NCBI RefSeq assembly: GCF_900188445.1
Contig: NZ_FZOR01000059.1
Coordinates: 1 to 43,588, forward strand
Direction of reading: 5' to 3'
Length of the DNA: 43,588 bases
DNA from: Actinomadura meyerae
GTDB lineage: Bacteria > Actinomycetota > Actinomycetes > Streptosporangiales > Streptosporangiaceae
Both the position numbers and the translations under genes were made by a program. Every line of letters begins with the position of its first letter. Position 1 is the first letter of the stretch. Below are positions 34,732-43,588 of this stretch, piece after piece. Under the pieces are notes generated by a model that saw only the letters and a list, made by a program, of their open reading frames with translations, ran no database searches and was not told the origin of the DNA.

Positions 34732-34924
34732 TCTGTCCAAGGCTCGTTGGCGCAAGGCCAGCCGGAGCAGCGCCAGTGGCAGCGACTGCGTCGAAATCGC
34801 ACGGGTCCCGGGGGTGGTCGCCCTCCGCGATTCCAAGGACCCCGACGGCCCCAAGCTCCTCCTCGCTCACAGCAACTGGCGTGAGCTGGCCGGCCGCGTC
34901 CGCGCAGGCGAAGTCGACGTCTGA
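34715..34924 (+). CDS. DUF397 protein, partner of the XRE regulator
   Basis: 69 residues, the usual DUF397 size. ARWRKASRSSASGSDCVEIA and VALRDSKDPDGPKLLLAHSN are the defining segments, followed by WRELAGRVRAGEV. Such proteins are thought to bind or release the paired XRE-DUF5753 repressor. The 17-bp overlap with the regulator gene suggests coupled translation. Confidence 0.93.
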   Translation: MSLHDDLSKARWRKASRSSASGSDCVEIARVPGVVALRDSKDPDGPKLLLAHSNWRELAGRVRAGEVDV

Positions 34925-34992
34925 ACCAATGGGCACGGAGCTCGCATGGGCTCGGTTGCGCAAGACGACGGCCCGTCAGGGCAGCCAAGGCT

Positions 34993-35229
34993 TCATCGAT
35001 CCGCGGAGCCCCACGGATGGGGTGGGTGGCGGCGGGGCCACGCGATGGCGGCGATCAGTGCGATGGGCCAGCCGAACACCGTGGCGGTGCAGATGACGTT
35101 GACCAGGATGATGTAGCCGATGTCGTCCGCACCGCGGGCGAGCGCGATGAGCGTCGGCAGTACCGCGAGGACGGCCAGCAGGCCGATCAGTGCGAGCCAG
35201 AAGAACGGGCTGTTCAGAAGGGCGGTCAT
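34993..35229 (-). CDS. Superinfection-immunity-like membrane protein
   Basis: 78 residues from the ATG at 35227-35229. Two membrane helices, FFWLALIGLLAVLAVLPTLI and IILVNVICTATVFGWPIALI, with the LPTLIALAR turn and the N-x(n)-GWPIAL-x-WA pattern that resembles the Imm_superinfect family named after the phage T4 Imm protein. Such proteins can stop DNA entry of related phages, though many chromosomal members have no tested role. A purine-rich AAGGA precedes the start at a long distance. The longer open frame upstream is not supported. Confidence 0.7.
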   Translation of the reverse strand: MTALLNSPFFWLALIGLLAVLAVLPTLIALARGADDIGYIILVNVICTATVFGWPIALIAAIAWPRRHPPHPWGSADR

Positions 35230-35448
35230 CTTCTTGGTGTCCTTCGCGTTCAGAAAGTTCAGAGGTTGCGTCGGCGGTTCCGGTCGGGCGTCTTGGGCGA
35301 CGTTCGACGCTGAGTCGCCCCTTGGGCGGACTGCGCCGCACTCATCTCCAGTGCCTCGTTGATGGAGAACGGGAAGTCTTCTGCGGCACGTTCGACGTCT
35401 CGGGTGGGGCGCGGACGCGGGTCGTCCGGGACGGCCCTGGCGATGATG

Positions 35449-35658
35449 CAGCAAGAGCGGCCGGATCGAGCACTCGCCACCCTCGAACGAGCACTCACTT
35501 ACGACCCGTACTCCGAGCCTCTTTACCGTGAGGTCATGCGCCTCCAAGCTCGGCTCGGCCGTCCGGACGCTGTCCGGCGCACCTACCAGCTCCCGGGAAG
35601 CCGCCTCGACGAGATCGACGCAGAGCCCAGCGAGGACACCCGCCAACTCATGACCACC
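35449..35658 (+). pseudogene. Fragment of a BTAD (SARP/AfsR-type) activator domain
   Basis: RALATLERALTYDPYSEPLY, then EVMRLQARLGRPDAVRRTYQ and LDEIDAEPSEDTRQL, is a clear C-terminal half of a bacterial transcriptional activator domain. No DNA-binding part or start signal lies upstream; the open frame from 35359 starts in unrelated sequence. It is therefore a remnant, perhaps of a LysM/BTAD protein or SARP regulator lost by recombination. Flanks 35230-35448 and 35659-35827 contain no gene I can support. Confidence 0.75.
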
Positions 35659-35827
35659 TCAGCGGCCCAAAGCCCGACATCCGGAATGGCCAGACGCCGT
35701 TGCATCGGGAGCGGGGGTGTCGGTAACGAAGCTCTCATGAAATACACGCATAGACGCTCACCCAGGTCAGCGCGTGCTGGGCGACGCCCTCAGAGGCCGT
35801 TGGCTGTCCGGCCTTTTGCTCGGACGG

Positions 35828-36478
35828 TTACGAAGGGCGGCGGCGTATGCCCTCGGGGGTGAAGGCGAGACTCGTTTCGAAGGTCTGGCCGCTGGAGCGG
35901 ACGGCGAGCAGGACGGCTTCGCTGTGGAGGGGTGGCCAGGTGGGTTCGGCGTCGGATTCGGTGCCGTTCCAGAGGTAAAAGGAGATCATCGGGTCGGTAG
36001 GCGACCCGCTCGTGTAGCTCAGGGTCTTGCCGTAGAGCGGGTTGGTTCCGCCGAAGTGGATCGAGGGCGGGCCGAAGGTCTCGAGGACGTCGGACAGACT
36101 TCGATCGTGCACCGTCCATCGGCGATGTTCGGTCGCGAGGGAGGAGTACTCCGCTGTGGTGAGCGTCCGGTCGATCTTGAGCCAGCCCTGTGCTTGGGCG
36201 TACTCGGCGTAGATAGATGCGATGCCTGATTCATAGCGGCCGGGGATCACGCGTGCGAAGGCGCCGGTCACGCCCAGGGACGTCCAGACCCCACGCTCTT
36301 CGAGCAGGCGGAGAAGCCCAGCCCCGTCCCTGCGCTCCGCGTACTCGAGATGGTCGAGGATGAGGCGGATGGCCGTCTCGCCGCCGTACATGCCGGGTCG
36401 GCGCAGCGCCAGGTTGAGCCGGTCAACGAGGTAGCCACGGATCTCCGCAGCTGGACGAAGGCCCTGGGGATTCGACAT
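35828..36478 (-). CDS. Hypothetical protein
   Basis: 216 residues, soluble, no family recognised. Two parts are visible: a helical first half (IRGYLVDRLNLALRRPGMYG, RLILDHLEYAERRDGAGLLR) and a second half rich in beta strands and aromatic residues (SIHFGGTNPLYGKTLSYTSG, MISFYLWNGTESDAEPTWPP). The start ATG at 36476-36478 precedes a consistent coding pattern through to the stop. It stands alone between the BTAD fragment and the IS remnant, so context says nothing about function. Confidence 0.65.
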   Translation of the reverse strand: MSNPQGLRPAAEIRGYLVDRLNLALRRPGMYGGETAIRLILDHLEYAERRDGAGLLRLLEERGVWTSLGVTGAFARVIPGRYESGIASIYAEYAQAQGWLKIDRTLTTAEYSSLATEHRRWTVHDRSLSDVLETFGPPSIHFGGTNPLYGKTLSYTSGSPTDPMISFYLWNGTESDAEPTWPPLHSEAVLLAVRSSGQTFETSLAFTPEGIRRRPS

Positions 36479-36533
36479 CGACGCAGTCTCCCCTAGACAG
36501 CAGGAGGAACGAGAACCGGAATGTGATACAGGC

Positions 36534-36706
36534 TCAGGTCTGGTCGGTGGCCAGCTCAGCGATCTGGATCAGCCGGGCAACGTACGGCGCGTCACTTGCA
36601 GGCACCAAGGGGAGAACGGCGGTGAGTTCTGCCGTGGACGGAGCCGGGTAGCGGTCCCGAACCCCACGATGGCTCCGTCCGGGACGGCGACAACCCGACG
36701 GTTCAT
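36534..36706 (-). pseudogene. Possible small ORF with a one-base deletion
   Basis: From the ATG at 36704-36706 one frame reads MNRRVVAVPDGAIVGFGTA. One base later (near 36650/36651) another frame reads YPAPSTAELTAVLPLVPASD and ends TDQT at 36534. Restoring one base (GCTAC to GCCTAC) joins them into about 57 residues. No family is recognised, so this is tentative. Confidence 0.3.
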
Positions 36707-36722
36707 GCCGTGAACTGCGTGC

Positions 36723-36956
36723 CCAGTCCCGGGACCGGTAGCCGTTGCGGCGGTTGACCGGCTCGTCCGAGCGCTGCCCGTAGCCGGCGCCGCACACCGC
36801 ATCGGCCTCCGCGCTCATGAGCGCCTCGGCCATCGCGGTCCTCTCCTTCTGATCTTGTCGATTCGAAGGATCACGCGGTGGCCGTCTCACGTCACGACGC
36901 CACGCCCTCTGACCAGGCAAGCTCATACACCACCTCCGTGACGCAACCCAGACCCT
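36723..36956 (-). mobile_element. IS256-family (mutator) transposase remnant with one end
   Basis: Minus-strand 36842-36723 encodes RTAMAEALMSAEADAVCGAG and QRSDEPVNRRNGYRSRDW, the conserved N-terminal block of IS256-family transposases, after which similarity stops at WARSSRH. About 70 bp upstream, 36910-36956 carries the end-like ACCACCTCCGTGACGCAACC, also present at 31172-31195. Only this fragment is left. It marks the border between the accessory island and the polyketide cluster. Confidence 0.75.
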
Positions 36957-37004
36957 TTGGAAATAGCGAGGCCGGGAGTCTGCCGTCTCTGTCGGGATTT
37001 CTGT

Positions 37005-37023
37005 GGCATTAGGAGGGCTTTAG
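37005..37023 (+). promoter_or_regulatory. 11-bp-phased direct repeats before the KASIII gene
   Basis: GGCATTAG (37005) and GGCTTTAG (37016) are spaced exactly 11 bp, with a weaker GGGATTTC another 11 bp upstream (36994). SARP-type activators bind direct repeats with this helical spacing. The same octamer recurs before the PKS gene. Confidence 0.45.
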
Positions 37024-37066
37024 GCGGGGGCCGGAGCATGGGTGGACGGTGGTTGGAGGGAGCGGC

Positions 37067-38107
37067 ATGGAAGCTTCGGAAGTTCGCCTTCTGGCGGCGG
37101 GTACGGCGCTCCCTGGGCCGCCCGTCGGCAACGGTGACCTTGCCCGGCGGTTCGGGATGGACGAGCTGTGGGAGGAATGGGTCGAGACGTTCGTCGGGAC
37201 GCGGACTCGGCATCTGTCCGTGGATCTCGCCAGCGGGGAGATCCGGACCACGCTCGCCGATCTCGCGGAGCGGGCGGCGCGCAGGGCGCTGGACTCCGCC
37301 GGGGTGGCGGCGGCCGATCTGGACGTCATCGTCATGGGGACCGCCACGCCGGACACGCTGATGCCCGCCACGGTCAACGTCGTCGCCGACCGGCTGGGCG
37401 TGGACGGGATCCCGACCTACCAGCTGCAGTCCGGGTGCACGGGCGCGGTCCAGGCACTGGAGGTGGCGCGGCTGCTCCTGGCGGGCGGCGGGCACCGGCA
37501 CGCCCTGGTGATCGCGGGCGACAGCTGCGCCAAGCACTTCGACGTCGGCGCGGACCTGCGGGCGATGCCGCCCGCCGAACTCGTGAACGTGGTGGTGTTC
37601 GGGGACGGGGCGGGAGCGGCCGTCCTGTCGGCCGATCCGGTGCCGGGCGCGGTGGCGCTGCGGACGGTCCTGACCCGGTTCGTCGGGTTGGGGCGCGAGC
37701 CGGGCCAGGTGGTCGAGTGGTTCGGGCGCGCCGAGCGGGACGTGGTCCGGGCCGCCGTCGCCGAGGACTACAAGGCGATCGAGGAGCGGGTTCCGGTCAT
37801 GGCCGCCGAGACGCTCCGCGCGCTGCTGGACGAGCTGGGCTGGAAGGACTCCGAGGTGGACTACCTGCTCCCGCCGCAGCTGTCCGGGCGGATGAGCGAG
37901 CGGATCGCCGCCCGGATCGCCGCCGGGTCGGAGCTGCTCGCCGAGGAGATCGGTTGTGTGGCCGAGACCGGCAACTGCGGTAACGCGCTGGCGTTCTTCC
38001 AGCTCGAACGGCTGCTGCCGGAGCTGGACCGGGGCGAGCGCGCGATCGGGATCGCCATCGAGTCCAGCAAGTGGATCAAGGCCGGGTTCGCGCTGGAGCG
38101 CGGGTGA
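37067..38107 (+). CDS. KASIII-like ketosynthase/acyltransferase of the tetronate type
   Basis: 346 residues from the ATG at 37067, with GGAGGG six bases upstream. The thiolase-fold KASIII layout is complete: Cys124 in LQSGCTGAVQALEVA, FGDGAGAAVL, and Asn303 in ETGNCGNALAF. The usual catalytic His is replaced: the PHQAN-type loop reads LPPQLSGRM, placing Pro270 at the His position. Together with the following ACP, E2-like acyltransferase and alpha/beta hydrolase it fits the enzyme that joins a glyceryl-ACP to a polyketide chain in tetronates (Agg1/AbyA1-type). Without His it may act by acyl transfer only. Other starter-loading roles remain possible. Confidence 0.82.
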   Translation: MEASEVRLLAAGTALPGPPVGNGDLARRFGMDELWEEWVETFVGTRTRHLSVDLASGEIRTTLADLAERAARRALDSAGVAAADLDVIVMGTATPDTLMPATVNVVADRLGVDGIPTYQLQSGCTGAVQALEVARLLLAGGGHRHALVIAGDSCAKHFDVGADLRAMPPAELVNVVVFGDGAGAAVLSADPVPGAVALRTVLTRFVGLGREPGQVVEWFGRAERDVVRAAVAEDYKAIEERVPVMAAETLRALLDELGWKDSEVDYLLPPQLSGRMSERIAARIAAGSELLAEEIGCVAETGNCGNALAFFQLERLLPELDRGERAIGIAIESSKWIKAGFALERG

Positions 38108-38138
38108 GACCGGCCGGACTACCCCGCGGAGGGCGGCT

Positions 38139-38366
38139 GTGACCAGCATCGACGACTTTCTCGAACTCGTCCGCGCCGAACTCGGGCTGGAGGTCACCGC
38201 CGCCGACGCCGCCCGCAGCCTGGACGAGGTGGAGGGGTGGGACTCGCTCCTGCTGCTGACGCTGGCGGTGTCGCTGGAGAGCGCCACCGGGCGGCGGGTC
38301 CGGCTGCCCGACCTGCTGGAGGCGAGCAGCCTGGAGGGCATCTTCAAGGCGGCGGTGCGGGCGTGA
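38139..38366 (+). CDS. Discrete acyl carrier protein
   Basis: 75 residues from a GTG with GGAGG upstream. The phosphopantetheine site is Ser36 in EVEGWDSLLLLTLAV; the second half EATGRR-like SATGRRVRLPDLLEASSLEG forms helices 2-3. In tetronate clusters the equivalent protein carries glyceryl or a C3 unit made by an FkbH-like enzyme. The stop overlaps the next GTG (GTGA), so ACP and acyltransferase are coupled. Confidence 0.88.
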   Translation: MTSIDDFLELVRAELGLEVTAADAARSLDEVEGWDSLLLLTLAVSLESATGRRVRLPDLLEASSLEGIFKAAVRA

Positions 38367-39124
38367 GCGGCACGGCCTTCCCCCGCCAGCGGCGGCACAC
38401 CCTGCACTTCCTGGAGGAGATCCGGGGGTTCTCGCCGGTGTTCCTGGACACCGAGGCGGACATGAGCCGGGTCCTCGCGCACCGGTCCGGGGCCGAGCGC
38501 CGGCGCTCGATCGTGACGTACGTGGTCTGGGCCGCCGGGCGGGTGCTGGCTCGGCATCCGGACGCGAACTCCGCCATCGCGGGCCGGTTCAGCCCGCGCG
38601 TCGCGCGGTGCGACGGCGTGCACGCCAAGATCGCGCTGGACAAGGCGCTGGGCGGCCGCCGGGTGGTGCTGTCCACCGTGCTCCGCGACGTCGAGCACGC
38701 GGGCCTGGACGACATCCAGCGGGAGATCGAGCGCTTCCGGGACGGGGACGCCGACACGATGCCGGAGTTCGCCGGGATCCGCACGCTGCAGCGGCTGCCG
38801 GTGCCGGTCGGGCGGGCGGCGTTCCGCCGCGTGGTCCGGCCGCTGCGCAACCGGCCGGACCGGTTCGGCACGTTCGCGGTCAGCTCGCTGGGGCACCGTC
38901 CGGTGGACGGCTTCCACTCGGTCGGCGGCACCACGGTCACGCTGGGGCTCGGGCAGGTGCGGGAGCGCCCGGTCGTGCGCGGCGGAGCGGTGCTCGCCGC
39001 GCCGACGCTGCGGCTCAGCCTGGCCTTCGACCACCGGGTGATCGACGGCGCGGAGGCCGCGGACGTGCTGGCGGAGATCAAGGACGCGCTGGAGTCGGTC
39101 CCCGAGCCCGCCGCGGTCGCATGA
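38363..39124 (+). CDS. E2-type acyltransferase without lipoyl domain (Agg4/AbyA4-like)
   Basis: 253 residues from a GTG overlapping the ACP stop. It is the catalytic domain of the 2-oxoacid dehydrogenase E2 family: RQRRHTLHFLEEIRGFSPVF at the start, FGTFAVSSLGHRPVDGFHSV in the middle and the active site LAFDHRVIDGAEAADVL near the end (His and Asp both kept). There is no lipoyl or subunit-binding domain. In agglomerin and abyssomicin pathways the homologous enzyme acetylates the hydroxymethyl tetronate. The ATG of the next gene overlaps its stop. Confidence 0.86.
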   Translation: MSGTAFPRQRRHTLHFLEEIRGFSPVFLDTEADMSRVLAHRSGAERRRSIVTYVVWAAGRVLARHPDANSAIAGRFSPRVARCDGVHAKIALDKALGGRRVVLSTVLRDVEHAGLDDIQREIERFRDGDADTMPEFAGIRTLQRLPVPVGRAAFRRVVRPLRNRPDRFGTFAVSSLGHRPVDGFHSVGGTTVTLGLGQVRERPVVRGGAVLAAPTLRLSLAFDHRVIDGAEAADVLAEIKDALESVPEPAAVA

Positions 39125-40209
39125 ACGACATCGCCGAACTGCGGCAGTTCGTGGTGGTGCACGCGCGCGCCCAGGGCATCCCGGCGGGCGAGTACCGGCC
39201 GCTGCTGGACGCGATCACCACCGACGACGGCGACGCGCCCGGCTCCTGGGTCGCCGGGTGGACGCGCGCGGGCGAGCGGATGGAGCGCAGGGGCCGTTTC
39301 CTCGACGCCTGCCGCCGCTTCAACATGGCCCGGTTCCCCTACGTGGACGGCCCAGCCCGGCAGGAGGCGTTCGACCGGTGCCTGGCCGCGTTCGACCGCT
39401 GGCGCGCGGACACCGGCATCGAGCCGCTCGAGGTCGACCTGGACGGCGGCCGGATGCGCTGCTGGACGAGCGGCCTGTCGGCGACCGACCGCCGCCCGCT
39501 GCTGATCGTCATGGGCGGCATCGTCAGCATCAAGGAGCAGTGGGCCCCGGTGCTGGTCCAGGCCCGCCGGCTCGGGCTGGCGGGCGTGGTCGCCGAGCTG
39601 CCCGGCGTCGGGGAGAACAGCGCGCGCTACGGGACCGGCAGCACCGAGGTGATCACCGCGATCCTGGACGCGGTCGCGGGCCGAGCCGAGGCGGACCGCA
39701 CGATCGCCGTGACGCTCAGCTTCAGCGGCAACCTGGCGCTGCACGTCGCGGCCGGCGACCGGCGGATCCGCGGGATCGTCACGGTGGGCGCGCCCGTCGG
39801 CGCCTTCTTCACCGACGACGCCTGGCAGCGCCGGCTCCCCCGCATCACGGTCGACACCCTCGCGCACCTGAGCCGGGTCCCGGCCGGCGCCGTCCGGGAG
39901 CGGCTCGGCGGGCTCGCGCTGGACGCCGACCGGCTCGCGGCGGTGACGGTCCCGGTCCGCTACCTGGCGAGCCGCCGGGACGAGATCATCCCCGGCTCGG
40001 ACCTCGATCTGCTGCGCCGCCACGTCTCCGACCTGCGGGTGGTGGAGAACGACGACGTGCACGGCTCGCCCCGGCACTTCCGGGAGACGCGGCTGTGGAT
40101 CGTCCGGTCGCTGCTGGAGCTACTCGGCACGCACGGGCCGCACCGGGCGGTGCTGGGGACGCTGATCCGGGCCGAGCGGGCCCGCACCCGCCTGGTCCGG
40201 CCCTGGTGA
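39121..40209 (+). CDS. Alpha/beta hydrolase-fold enzyme (Agg5/AbyA5-like)
   Basis: 362 residues from the ATG that overlaps the preceding TGA. An N-terminal helical cap region (residues 1 to about 100) precedes the fold. The nucleophile elbow is VTLSFSGNLALHV with Ser202; Asp287 (SRRDEIIP) and His314 (DDVHGSPRHF) complete the triad. LLIVMGGIVSIKEQW provides the oxyanion loop. In tetronate pathways the homologue removes acetate from the acetylated ring to give an exocyclic double bond. Position directly behind the E2-like gene supports that role; the frame upstream to 38608 overlaps that gene and is rejected. Confidence 0.82.
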   Translation: MNDIAELRQFVVVHARAQGIPAGEYRPLLDAITTDDGDAPGSWVAGWTRAGERMERRGRFLDACRRFNMARFPYVDGPARQEAFDRCLAAFDRWRADTGIEPLEVDLDGGRMRCWTSGLSATDRRPLLIVMGGIVSIKEQWAPVLVQARRLGLAGVVAELPGVGENSARYGTGSTEVITAILDAVAGRAEADRTIAVTLSFSGNLALHVAAGDRRIRGIVTVGAPVGAFFTDDAWQRRLPRITVDTLAHLSRVPAGAVRERLGGLALDADRLAAVTVPVRYLASRRDEIIPGSDLDLLRRHVSDLRVVENDDVHGSPRHFRETRLWIVRSLLELLGTHGPHRAVLGTLIRAERARTRLVRPW

Positions 40210-40212
40210 CCT

Positions 40213-40242
40213 GGTTTTAGCGCTCGGGTGGTCCGGCTTTAG
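40213..40242 (+). promoter_or_regulatory. 22-bp-phased direct repeats before the PKS gene
   Basis: GGTTTTAG (40213) and GGCTTTAG (40235) are spaced 22 bp, two helical turns, 45-75 bp before the PKS start. They match the octamers at 37005 and 37016. A shared cluster activator is the simplest reading. Confidence 0.45.
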
Positions 40243-40286
40243 ACCGCGGCAAGAGCGCCTTATGGGTGCGCCGCCAGCCTGGTGGC

Positions 40287-43588
<3,302 letters not shown>

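Noticed and set aside
35259..35498. Minus-strand ORF of 79 codons
   Set aside because: Some protein-like composition (AAEDFPFSINEALEMSAAQS) but no family, no ribosome site, and it overlaps the BTAD fragment on the other strand; left unassigned.

Overview
The window is high-GC actinobacterial DNA. GTG starts, overlapping stop/start codons, a KstR2-type steroid block, WhiJ-like regulator pairs and a modular polyketide synthase fit a filamentous actinomycete. Actinomadura or a relative is my best guess, but this is inference because no rRNA or taxonomic marker is present.

Layout. (1) 1-2793, plus strand: glycerol catabolism, the 3' part of glpK and a complete glpD. (2) 2790-12767, minus strand: a co-directional run. 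From its promoter end it holds a fused GT2/CDP-glycerol glycerophosphotransferase, a GT4 glycosyltransferase, then fadE30, ipdF, kstR2 and fadA6 (the steroid C/D-ring or HIP-CoA catabolic block, in the order I recall from mycobacteria), an Old-Yellow-Enzyme-type reductase and a MaoC-like dehydratase. A KstR2-like operator lies just before fadE30. (3) 13029-17324, minus strand: a secreted CHAP hydrolase under a c-di-AMP (ydaO) riboswitch, an ANTAR/PAS/SpoIIE-type phosphatase and a lipoprotein of the beta-lactamase fold. (4) 17418: tRNA-Pro(GGG).

(5) 17.5-37 kb: an accessory island. It holds a broken IstB gene, a DUF6191 protein, a complete type I-E cas set (cas3-cas8e-cse2-cas7e-cas5e-cas6e-cas1e-cas2e, plus strand) with three CRISPR arrays and two decayed ones, a WhiJ/AbaA-like group (ATP-binding protein, XRE-DUF5753, DUF397), a superinfection-immunity-like membrane protein, a BTAD fragment and IS256/IS21-like remnants. 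cas1e carries a one-base frameshift, so new spacer uptake may be lost while interference remains. Four copies of one leader can be recognised. One spacer copies a tRNA T-arm and sits beside a repeat whose hairpin is half deleted.

(6) 37005-43588, plus strand: the start of a polyketide cluster. A KASIII-like enzyme, a discrete ACP, an E2-type acyltransferase and an alpha/beta hydrolase match the tetronate (spirotetronate) cassette except that the FkbH-like glyceryl-ACP synthase is absent from its usual place. A type I PKS follows, with a KSQ-AT(malonyl)-ACP loading module and the first bases of an extension KS. Phased GGYTTTAG direct repeats precede both the KASIII and the PKS genes.

The most unusual points are the incomplete tetronate cassette with a His-less KASIII, the broken cas1e with its archaeology of arrays and leaders, and the tRNA-like spacer.
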